The notes under the pieces: generated by a model
Seen by the model: only the letters and a program-made list of their open reading frames with translations
Told to the model about the DNA's origin: nothing
The model's database searches: none
NCBI RefSeq assembly: GCF_024345995.1
Contig: NZ_JAGQCE010000015.1
Coordinates: 1 to 64,000 of the forward strand
From: Synechococcus sp. Cruz-7E5
GTDB taxonomy: Bacteria > Cyanobacteriota > Cyanobacteriia > PCC-6307 > Cyanobiaceae
DNA: 64,000 bases
Reading direction: 5' to 3'
Made by a program: the position numbers and the translations under genes
Part shown: one piece after another, positions 9,564 through 16,625 of the stretch
Layout: the number at the start of each line of letters is the position of its first letter
How positions within the stretch are numbered: position 1 is the stretch's first letter

Positions 9564-9854
9564 CCTCGTGGCTGGCCGAAGCCACCATTAGAATTCCCGC
9601 CTTGAAAGTGAAGCTTCGAGTCGATGCTCTTCGCAACATGAGCACGAGCCGACTTTGCTCCACTGCCCGGATTAAGATCAGGATCCAGGCTTGGGACAAC
9701 GGCAAGCAAGCTCCCGCTTCAAGACCCTGTCCTCCTCGATGAGGCCGGTCACTGCGGGTGCACCCAGGGTCTTTGGCGAGGATGCAGGGTCATTCCGAAC
9801 TAGCTCGCAACGTGAGGGTGGCTCAGCTCGGGGTGGCTCTGCCGTTTCTGGCCT
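9564..9854. other. Intergenic stretch between pstC and the pyruvate kinase gene
   Basis: Beyond the Pho-box-like site this stretch carries no reading frame that resembles a protein and no convincing hairpin or RNA fold. The short frame at 9691-9903 has irregular composition and runs into the 3' end of the pyruvate kinase gene. It is the joint downstream region of the pyruvate kinase gene and upstream region of pst. Confidence 0.4.
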
Positions 9855-11816
9855 TCAGCCATGGCCGCAGCCCGCCGGGCTGAGCGGAATGGCCTCGGGG
9901 TGATGGTGCGCCGCCAGTTCGAGGCGGCGGAAAGTGGGGCTGTTCTTGCGCTGATGGTTCTGCATCCGCAGCACGATGTCGTGGAGCGTGCGCACGGTTG
10001 CTGCGATGTTGGGCCCCTTGTTCAGCATCACCCCCTCGGCGCGGGCGCCCATGGCGGCATCGGTGATCTCCGCGCGCGTCGGCGTGCCACGCTGCGCCAG
10101 CTCCTCAAGCACCTGGGTGGCCCAGATGCAGGGGAGATGGGCCGCTTCACAGACACGCAGCATCTCTTCCTGGATCTCAGCAAGCCGTTCCCAGCCGCAC
10201 TCGATCGCCAGATCGCCGCGGGCGATCATCACGCCGAGCGGCGCCGGATGGCGCATGCCGGCCAGCAGCAGTGCGGGCAGCTGATCGAAGGCCTGGCGTG
10301 TCTCGATCTTCAGGATCACGCCCAGATCCGGTCTACCGAGGCGGATGAGTTGCTCCTGCAGGGCGTGCACGTCGTCGGGGCGGCGCAGGAAGGATGCGTT
10401 GACGATGTCGGCATGGCTGGCGACGAAGGCGAGGTCCTCTAGGTCGCGGGAGGTCAGCGCCGGTACCCTGAGCGTGCTGTCAGGAAGATTGATGCCCTTG
10501 TCGGCCCGCAGCCGGGAACGCTGCCGCCGCGCTGCGGTGATCTCAACCAGCAGTTCGGGGGCGCCAGCAGGGCCGGGCGGGATTGCCACGATCCGGCCGG
10601 CGATCCGGCCGTCATCGAAGACGATCCGCTCGCCGACCTTCACATCGGCGAAGACCTCCGGCAAGGTGCAGCCGATCACCGCCGGACTGGTCACGGCGCC
10701 ACGAGCATCGAGCACAGCGTCACGTCCCGGCTCTGTGCCCGCCACGATTCGCAGCCGATCTCCTGGCTGCAGAGTCACGGCGCCGGGCTGCGGCGGGACC
10801 ACGCCCACCAGGATCGAGATCCCGGCCTGGTTGACGAAGCGCAGCCCGGGGATGAAGTGGCAGGTGCGGGTGCTGCTCAGCAGCAGGCCTTCCGCCAGGC
10901 GCCTCTCGATCTTGAAGCGCCGCTGACGGCCGGACGCATCGACGCCCTGCAGCACATCACCGGCCTTGAGCCGTTGCCAGTCGTCGCCGCTGACAGGCAC
11001 CACGGCATCGACCCCGGCTGGGGGCTCGAGCGGTCGCATCACCGGCGCGAACAGGAGCTTCGCCGGCGTCAGCAGCCGGCCGAAAACGTCACGGCGAGGC
11101 TTGCAGACCAGCAGCCGCGGCCCCGCCTCCACCGGGCCGGTGCGGAGTTTGGGGCCGGCCAGATCCATGGCGATCCGGCAGGGGCGGTCCGTGGCGGCGC
11201 TGGCGGATCGCACCTGATCCACCATCCGTTGCCACACCCTGGGGTCGTCGTGGGCGCAGTTGATCCGGGCAACGGTCATGCCGGCCTCGAGCAACTCGGC
11301 GATCAGGGCTGGATCAGCCGCGGCCTCGGCGGGCAGGGTCACCATGATCGTGCCCTCCTCGCCGAGCAGCCGCCGGGTGTTCCCGGCAGCCAGGGCCAGG
11401 CCGGCCCTGTGCTCTAGCGGTGGCTCCGCTCCCAGCCGGTGGCCACAGTCCTCTCCTGAGAGCGCGCAGAGGATGGCCAGCACCCGCCGCAGCGTGGCGA
11501 GCACGCTGGCCTCACAGCGGCCGAGTGAGGAAAGCCCCAGGCAGGCGAGCTGCTCCTGCAGCTCGCGGATGTCGTGCTGCCGCAGCGCCACGTAGTGGAC
11601 GAGATTGAGAGCGCTGGGCCGATAGGCCGGTGCCACCGCCTCCAGGATTGGTAGCTCGCGGCTCTCAAGCTCCACCATGGAGCGAGCAAGTTCCACCAGT
11701 CTGGGGATGATCCCCCCGGGATCCTGGCAACCGCCGAAGAATTCCGCTGGAAGAGGCCGGCCCCCGGATCCGACCGCAGCCATCTCAAACGACACCGGAG
11801 CCAGCACTGTGTCCAT
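9855..11816 (-). CDS. Pyruvate kinase-like protein with N-terminal extension, no C-domain
   Basis: A 653-residue protein. Residues 1 to about 150 form an extension of unknown fold. Then come pyruvate kinase blocks: MVTLP (replacing the usual start of the barrel), ARINCAHDD at 183-191, MDLAGPKLRTG at 217-227, INLPDSTLRVPALT, ILKIET with the catalytic lysine, MIARGDLAIE, and ATQVLEELAQRGTPTRAEITDAA. The B-domain region between about 228 and 430 is enlarged. The usual C-terminal allosteric domain of about 120 residues is missing; the protein ends some 50 residues after the PTRAE block. Catalytic residues look kept, but regulation must differ from standard pyruvate kinase, and another phosphoenolpyruvate reaction is possible. 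Confidence 0.75.
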   Translation of the reverse strand: MDTVLAPVSFEMAAVGSGGRPLPAEFFGGCQDPGGIIPRLVELARSMVELESRELPILEAVAPAYRPSALNLVHYVALRQHDIRELQEQLACLGLSSLGRCEASVLATLRRVLAILCALSGEDCGHRLGAEPPLEHRAGLALAAGNTRRLLGEEGTIMVTLPAEAAADPALIAELLEAGMTVARINCAHDDPRVWQRMVDQVRSASAATDRPCRIAMDLAGPKLRTGPVEAGPRLLVCKPRRDVFGRLLTPAKLLFAPVMRPLEPPAGVDAVVPVSGDDWQRLKAGDVLQGVDASGRQRRFKIERRLAEGLLLSSTRTCHFIPGLRFVNQAGISILVGVVPPQPGAVTLQPGDRLRIVAGTEPGRDAVLDARGAVTSPAVIGCTLPEVFADVKVGERIVFDDGRIAGRIVAIPPGPAGAPELLVEITAARRQRSRLRADKGINLPDSTLRVPALTSRDLEDLAFVASHADIVNASFLRRPDDVHALQEQLIRLGRPDLGVILKIETRQAFDQLPALLLAGMRHPAPLGVMIARGDLAIECGWERLAEIQEEMLRVCEAAHLPCIWATQVLEELAQRGTPTRAEITDAAMGARAEGVMLNKGPNIAATVRTLHDIVLRMQNHQRKNSPTFRRLELAAHHHPEAIPLSPAGCGHG

Positions 11817-11910
11817 CAGACCACTCTGATCCGGCTGGCCCGCGGCTTCAGTCTTGCTGCATACATGGGCCTGAGCAGGCCGAGCAGGTTCTGGTGCGCT
11901 CTCTGAGGGG

Positions 11911-12300
11911 TCAGCTCAGCTCCGCCAGCCGGATCTTCAGATCCCGCAGGCGTTGATCGATGGCAGCGAGCAGATCCAAGGCAAACATCGGCGTCTCCTG
12001 AAGGGCAAACAGGAACTCCTCTCGTCCCATCACCAGCAGGCGGCAGGGGGTGATCGCCACAGCGTGTCCCTGGCGCCGGTGCTGGGGATCCACCAGTGCC
12101 CCCATGCCGAACACATCTCCCGGGGCGATGTCTTCACTGCAGGGGGCCGGGCCCCAGCTCAGCCGCACGGTGCCCTCAAGCAGGCCGAACATCTGGTCGC
12201 CGGGTGCTCCGGCCTCGAAGACCGTGTCGCCTTCGGCAACCTCGAGCACGTCACCGTTCTGTGCCAGCGAACGCATGATCTCCAGGGGGGTGACGGCCAT
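11911..12300 (-). CDS. Stand-alone cyclic nucleotide-binding (CNMP) domain protein
   Basis: From the ATG at 12300 the product is 129 residues, a single CNMP beta-barrel: GDTVFEAGAPGDQMFGLLEGTVRLSWG, then the phosphate-cassette region APGDVFGMGALVDPQHRRQGHAVAITPCRLLVM. No helix-turn-helix follows, so it is a binding or sensor module rather than a Crp/Fnr regulator. The frame continues upstream to 12411, but that part is made of poor codons and overlaps the margin of the repeat at 12386, so the internal start is chosen. It lies 94 bp upstream of the pyruvate kinase-like gene, on the same strand. Confidence 0.7.
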   Translation of the reverse strand: MAVTPLEIMRSLAQNGDVLEVAEGDTVFEAGAPGDQMFGLLEGTVRLSWGPAPCSEDIAPGDVFGMGALVDPQHRRQGHAVAITPCRLLVMGREEFLFALQETPMFALDLLAAIDQRLRDLKIRLAELS

Positions 12301-12385
12301 GACAGGAGGAAAGGAGTTTGAAAAAGTGTGGCCCAGACGGGTTAAGAACCGGTTGGCGGCCTGCTCAGCGGGACTTGATCGTGCC

Positions 12386-12540
12386 GGGAGCCATTCCCCA
12401 AGGGCCAGCACCGCAACTCGCGTGAATCAGGTTGTGAAGACACTGAGGATCGCTCCGGCGAGTTTCGTGCCTCTGCGGGCCTGTGGTTCAGGCATCGGTG
12501 GCATGAGCGGCAAGAAAATGCCGAGATTCCGATGGCTTTA
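12386..12540 (-). repeat. Copy 1 of a ~155-bp direct repeat (52 nt identical core)
   Basis: Matches 13938-14095 in the same orientation. Positions 12433-12484 are identical to 13987-14038, and the flanks match at roughly 75-80 percent by eye. On the minus strand the core holds a 25-codon ORF. The rest of the space between the CNMP gene and the Nif11-like gene (12541-12737) contains only faint further similarity to the region after copy 2. Confidence 0.75.
12427..12504 (-). CDS. 25-codon ORF inside repeat copy 1 (candidate small protein)
   Basis: Reads from an ATG at 12504 to TGA at 12427. The product keeps RRGTKLAGAILSVFT with a basic middle and a short hydrophobic tail. The copy at 13981-14058 has exactly the same length and stop and differs at only three residues near the ends. 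Upstream the same frame is open for a further 12 codons in copy 1. Preservation of the frame suggests translation, but the identical DNA core would equally suit a small RNA or a structural DNA element. No known family was recognised. Confidence 0.35.
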   Translation of the reverse strand: MPPMPEPQARRGTKLAGAILSVFTT

Positions 12541-12737
12541 CGGCTCATTCAGTCCATCCCGGCTGGTGGTGTTCCCCGTTGCTGTCCCACAGATGTAAAA
12601 CTGTATTTTCACTGGCGCCGTAGCTGCTGCCAGAGTTGGATGGCAGCACGGCGCTGACACCCCGGCCCAGCGATGGTTTGTTGACAGAACCTCCTGAGAT
12701 GACTGACAGTCGGCAAGCCTAAGTGCCACCTGGAAAC

Positions 12738-13004
12738 ATGAGCGACACCATTCAAGTGTTTATCGAACGGTTAAGGGCTGAAGACGGAACAGAACTGGAG
12801 CGGATGGCTCGCGAGGCCACCACCGTCGGCGACTTGGAGGCCGTGGCTGCTGAGGCGGGCATCAGCCTGAGCGGGGCTGCTCTGGTCAAGCATTTTGCAA
12901 AGCTGGTGGTGGAGAGCGACGATGCTTCTGCTGTCAAGAACTTCGACAGCCTCTGCTGGGACGTTGGTGAACTGCTTTGGATTTTGAACAATTGGAAACC
13001 TTGA
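12738..13004 (+). CDS. Nif11-like small protein
   Basis: 88 residues from the ATG at 12738 (the frame is open to 12723). The N-terminal part, FIERLRAEDGTELERMAREA..DLEAVAAEAGISLSGAAL, has the pattern of Nif11-type domains: a short helix, a variable loop and a conserved hydrophobic helix ending in AxxAGxxxS. Such domains occur in cyanobacteria both as free-standing proteins and as leaders of ribosomal peptide precursors. There is no double-glycine cleavage site, and the tail has only one cysteine (SLCWDVGELLWILNNW). No modifying enzyme or peptidase-transporter is nearby, so a RiPP precursor role is unlikely. Confidence 0.6.
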   Translation: MSDTIQVFIERLRAEDGTELERMAREATTVGDLEAVAAEAGISLSGAALVKHFAKLVVESDDASAVKNFDSLCWDVGELLWILNNWKP

Positions 13005-13025
13005 GCTCCCCCCACAGGGCTGGCT

Positions 13026-13850
13026 TCAGGGGGCCATTCCGTCGCGAGCAGTGGTATCGCGGATCCGCTGAGCCAGCTCCCGGATCACTCCCTGCTCGAT
13101 CCTGAAAAGACGAGTGGGCACCAGAGCGGAGACAGAGGCCGAACGGGGTTCCGGATCCAAGGCCGCGAGCTCGCCCACGATTTCCCGTGGTCCGAGTTCC
13201 ACGATCATGTGATAGCCGATGTGCACACGAACCAGACTATCCTTGATCACATACATGGAAGTGCCGAGGTCACCTTTGGCGAAGAGCTGCTCCCCAGGGG
13301 ACAGTGTCTCCTCCTCGAGGGCATCGGTCAGCTGCCGCTGCACATCGGCGGGGGTTGTGGGGAAGATGCCCACGCTCTTCAGCAGGAGCACCTTTTCCAT
13401 CGTGACGGTGCTGGTAAGGGGGGTGGAGTTCATGGTCAATTCTGCAAGCAGATCCTCAGGATCCGTATCAATGTGCAGAGTCATCCTCGCCATCTTCACG
13501 GATCCGTCCATGGCCTGAGCCCAAGGTCTGATCCCTGACCGGGCCGGTTGCGGCCGTTGTGAGAGTGCATTGGCGGTGCAGCAGCGGATCGACTGCGGGA
13601 CAGGGAATTCTTGCTGGGAATCCATCAGGCCACGAAATCCCACCATGACCACAGCGATGGTGAGCAGACTCAGCTGCCAGACCCTGCGGTCAGTCAGCGT
13701 CCGGGCCAGCCGGAGTTGCAGGACGCTGCTGACAGGTCCGACAACGGCCAGGGCAAGGAAAACGTAAGGAAGGTTCTGCGGTCCGACTCTGGAGAGAAAC
13801 AGGGCGTTTGCGGCCGTGAGGATGAACAGCAGAGCCGTGCCCGAATCACA
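13026..13850 (-). pseudogene. Internally deleted paralogue of the NTT-HEAT-CNMP protein
   Basis: The minus-strand frame is open from just after a stop near 13850. It first reads ANALFLSRVGPQNLPYVFL and about 60 further residues that match the first membrane helices of the intact protein at 16626-19973 (ANALFLSFVGPQGLPLIYL). It then passes through an unrelated linker of about 35 residues and continues as a C-terminal CNMP domain (KGDLGTSMYVI, GELAALDPEPRSASV) very similar to the intact one. Most membrane helices and all HEAT repeats are gone, and about 15 residues before GVIRELAQRIR are also missing. No ATG lies at the natural start; the first usable one inside is a GTG at 13652. The CNMP part may still be expressed from an internal start such as 13508. 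Confidence 0.7.
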
Positions 13851-13937
13851 TCACTCGCAGTGTTGATTAGTGCTTTCGACACGATGACCGCACTGCTCCT
13901 GAGTCCTCACCAAGGGCGAAGGCGACTGGGGGAACGG

Positions 13938-14095
13938 CCGGGAGTCTTTCCCCCAGGACCAGCGCCGGAAATCGCATGAATCAGAATGTGAAGACACTGA
14001 GGATCGCTCCGGCGAGTTTCGTGCCTCTGCGGGCCTGTAGTTCAGGCATCGATGGCATGAGCGTCAAGAAAAGGCCGAGATTCAGATGGTTCTGA
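13938..14095 (-). repeat. Copy 2 of the ~155-bp direct repeat
   Basis: Pairs with 12386-12540. It sits just 5' of the decayed NTT-CNMP gene in the same relative orientation that copy 1 has to the CNMP gene at 11911, so both copies lie upstream of a CNMP-coding gene. The 242 bp between this repeat and the phosphatase gene at 14338 show no gene. Confidence 0.75.
13981..14058 (-). CDS. 25-codon ORF inside repeat copy 2 (candidate small protein)
   Basis: ATG at 14058, TGA at 13981. Compared with copy 1 it has Ser for Pro at residue 3, Leu for Pro at residue 7 and Phe for Thr at the last residue, while RRGTKLAGAILSVFT is unchanged. A frame of equal length in both copies argues for, but does not prove, a translated peptide. 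Whether it is a peptide, an sRNA or a DNA element cannot be settled from one genome. Confidence 0.35.
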   Translation of the reverse strand: MPSMPELQARRGTKLAGAILSVFTF

Positions 14096-14337
14096 GGCTA
14101 CGCCCTGATTCTTGGCGTGATGGTGTTGATCGCCGGGCTGTAAGCGTATGTCTTGTGGCGTCGAGGCTGGTTCCAGCACTGGACCGCGATGCGGCGCTGA
14201 GTGTTCCTCCAGAGGAACCTCTGCAGCAGCTCACAGGCGGCTGGGAGATACCAATCAGAAGATAGGATCCTGCTGCAGGGCCGATGAACTTGTCGCGGCA
14301 GACACACGCGGCGGAGCGCGTTTCCGTCCGGGCTGAC

Positions 14338-15651
14338 TCAGGCCGGCTGCCGTTCAAGCACGTTCACCGCCTCGCCGCTGCGAGCCTCCAGCCGTGAGAA
14401 GGATCTGCGCACCACCAGCATCGTTGCGTCGTCCTCAAGCGAGTGGGCTCCCGTGAATCGCCGCAACTCCTCGCGTAGCTGATCGATCAACGGATCCAGC
14501 GGCTCCAGCCGTCGAAGGCCCAGAAATTCCATGCAACGCGTCTCCGAAAATGGCTCGCAGGCATCGTTTTCGGCTTCGGTGATCCCATCGGTGTAGCAGA
14601 ACAGCAGATCACCTGAATGGAGAGTTGCCTCCATGACGCTGAAGGAAGCTTCGGGGAAAACGCCGATCAAGGCCCCTGCTGGGAGAGGGAGAGGTCGCGT
14701 TTCGCTTTCGGCCACGATCAGGGGAGCACAGTGACCGGCGTTGGAGTATCGGAGGAGGCCGCTGCCCAGGTCGAGGAACCCGCAGAACACGGTGATGAAA
14801 TGGGAGGTCTCATTGCCTTCGCAGAGGCGGTCATTCAGCTTCCTGAGCAATTCATTCGGCGACGGCTCCGAGATGGCCAGCATGCGCAGCAGCCCGACGG
14901 CGCGTGCCATCAGCAAAGCAGCCCCCATGCCATGACCCGATACGTCACCGATGCAGATAAACAGACGATGATCATCGATCAACAAGACATCAAACAGGTC
15001 ACCACCCACCGAGGAGGCAGGTTCCATCAACGCGCTGACCTGGAAGTCCGATCGGTCGGGAAAAAGTGGACGGTGCAGCGGCAGCATTCCCGTCTGCAGC
15101 TCATGAGCGAGGTGCAACTCCTTGCGCAGGTGCGAGAGTTCGAGGCCTTCACGCTGAGCTTGCAGCGTGAGTTGATTGGTGAGACGCATCCGCTCGGTCA
15201 GGCCGGTCATCAGATTCCTCGCCACACCGGGCAGCAGGATCAGCCGAGACCACAGCAGTTCCGGGGTGAGCCGCAGCACGGTCGAATCCGACACCGCCCG
15301 AACCAGGGCGGAGACGGGCTTCCCATCAATGGCCGAGAACTCACCGACGCACTGCCCGGCCGGAATGGGAATCCCAGCACTCTGATACCCATCAGCTTCG
15401 AGAAGCGCGATCATCTCACCACTTAACACGATATAGACGTTCTGATTGGCCTCACCGGGTCGAAGCAACGTCAAACCAGCAGGAAGTAGAAGTAGATCGG
15501 CTTTGGAGAGAGCAATTTCCAGGGCCGCCAAGTCAACATTATGGAAGAGAGGCACCCAGTCAAGAGATTCGGGCACTTTTCGATCACCCCAGAGCCCGAG
15601 TGAGACCGGGAAAGCGGATTGAGACTTCTGGATGGCGGCGCGGTCAGACAT
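14338..15651 (-). CDS. CNMP domain plus PP2C (SpoIIE-type) serine phosphatase
   Basis: 437 residues. An N-terminal CNMP-like barrel (about 35-150; NVYIVLSGEM, AGQCVGEFSAIDGKPVSA) is joined by a helical linker, probably coiled coil (150-190), to an RsbU/SpoIIE-type PP2C domain. Its metal-binding motifs are all present: GGDLFD 216-221, GDVSGHG 235-241, NAGHCAP, YTDGITEAE and DDATMLVV. Such phosphatases remove phosphate from STAS-domain anti-anti-sigma factors. It overlaps the anti-sigma kinase gene by 8 bp, and the STAS gene lies just upstream. This makes a full partner-switching module whose input is probably a small ligand of the CNMP domain. Confidence 0.9.
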   Translation of the reverse strand: MSDRAAIQKSQSAFPVSLGLWGDRKVPESLDWVPLFHNVDLAALEIALSKADLLLLPAGLTLLRPGEANQNVYIVLSGEMIALLEADGYQSAGIPIPAGQCVGEFSAIDGKPVSALVRAVSDSTVLRLTPELLWSRLILLPGVARNLMTGLTERMRLTNQLTLQAQREGLELSHLRKELHLAHELQTGMLPLHRPLFPDRSDFQVSALMEPASSVGGDLFDVLLIDDHRLFICIGDVSGHGMGAALLMARAVGLLRMLAISEPSPNELLRKLNDRLCEGNETSHFITVFCGFLDLGSGLLRYSNAGHCAPLIVAESETRPLPLPAGALIGVFPEASFSVMEATLHSGDLLFCYTDGITEAENDACEPFSETRCMEFLGLRRLEPLDPLIDQLREELRRFTGAHSLEDDATMLVVRRSFSRLEARSGEAVNVLERQPA

Positions 15652-16096
15652 TGTGCGGCCAATGGACAGTGATTCTCAGCTGGTTCCTATCCTCGACGCG
15701 GCAATAATCGAGATCATCGGAAAAAGTACGCATCATCTTCAAGCCCAATCCACCTGGCTGTGCATCGAGAAGCGAGCCAGGGGTGGGTCTTGGAACGTAA
15801 TCGTCCAGATCGAATGAAGTGCCGGAGTCAGTGATCGAGAGAACCGCCAAGTTGTGTTCGCCGGATCGACCCACGCTCAGCCGAAGCAGAACGGGGCAGC
15901 TCAAGGCACCTGGACCTCCATGATTGATCACGTTCGCGAGTGCCTCATTCAGGCAGAGGTCCAGCCGCAGAATCTGGTCGGGGGGAACATCGCGCTCCTC
16001 GCATTCGCTGGCCAGCCAGACGGATGATCTTCCAACGTCGACGGCATTCGCCTGGATGGTGAGGGCGGCGGCGGGAAAAATGGGTTCACCTGGCAT
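15644..16096 (-). CDS. RsbW-type anti-sigma factor kinase
   Basis: 150-residue HATPase_c protein. The N box is NEALANVINH at 50-59, the G1 box DSGTSFD at 90-96 and the G2 box GGLGLKMMR at 115-123, as in RsbW/SpoIIAB-like serine kinases. It is expected to phosphorylate the STAS partner encoded 9 bp upstream and to bind a sigma factor or another target when the STAS protein is phosphorylated. No sigma factor gene lies in the window, so the target is unknown. Confidence 0.88.
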   Translation of the reverse strand: MPGEPIFPAAALTIQANAVDVGRSSVWLASECEERDVPPDQILRLDLCLNEALANVINHGGPGALSCPVLLRLSVGRSGEHNLAVLSITDSGTSFDLDDYVPRPTPGSLLDAQPGGLGLKMMRTFSDDLDYCRVEDRNQLRITVHWPHNV

Positions 16097-16105
16097 GGAA
16101 GCAGC

Positions 16106-16459
16106 TCAGGCGACGGCAGCCTCTAGGGCTTCCCTTTCCGTGGCGAACATGGGGACAATTGTGCCAACACCAGTGGTTTCGAGAGTCTTGGCCACAAGAT
16201 CATTATCACCGACAAGAAGAACAAGCCGCCCATCGCGCCGGGCGACCGCCTTGGCATTATTGATGATTTCACGAATAGCCACCGATGCGAGGAACGTGAC
16301 TTCTCTCAGGTCAACGATCACACGTCGTCCCTTTGCCGCACTGAGGGAAGCGAATTTCATCGTGATCGCTTCCGTTCCGATCATATCCAGCCGTCCAGAG
16401 AGCCTGATGCTCCGACAGACATCGCTGTGATCTTCATGCTCAATTGAAGCAGACGACAT
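16106..16459 (-). CDS. STAS-domain anti-anti-sigma factor
   Basis: 117 residues, single STAS domain. The strand-helix block VIVDLREVTFLASVAIREI places the likely phosphorylated serine at residue 59, in the usual position at the start of the helix. The N-terminal part IRLSGRLDMIG matches the first STAS strands. It is first in the three-gene partner-switching operon STAS - kinase - PP2C phosphatase. The 166 bp upstream of it separate the operon from the large NTT-like gene, which runs on the same strand. Confidence 0.87.
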   Translation of the reverse strand: MSSASIEHEDHSDVCRSIRLSGRLDMIGTEAITMKFASLSAAKGRRVIVDLREVTFLASVAIREIINNAKAVARRDGRLVLLVGDNDLVAKTLETTGVGTIVPMFATEREALEAAVA

Positions 16460-16625
16460 TCTTGCCGGTCAAAATAAGACTTCATTCTAGCCTACAAACC
16501 GGAGCGAGGCTAAGCGCGATCGGCACCAGGTTTCGAGCTATTCGCCTCGGCATTCGACAGGAGCCTGCCTCGGTTCAACCGGCTTGGGAGGTGTCGGCGC
16601 CACGGGCTGCCTGCCTGGCATCGCT

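Noticed and set aside
12738-13004. Lantibiotic (prochlorosin-type) precursor
   Set aside because: No double-glycine site, a single tail cysteine and no LanM-like gene in the window.
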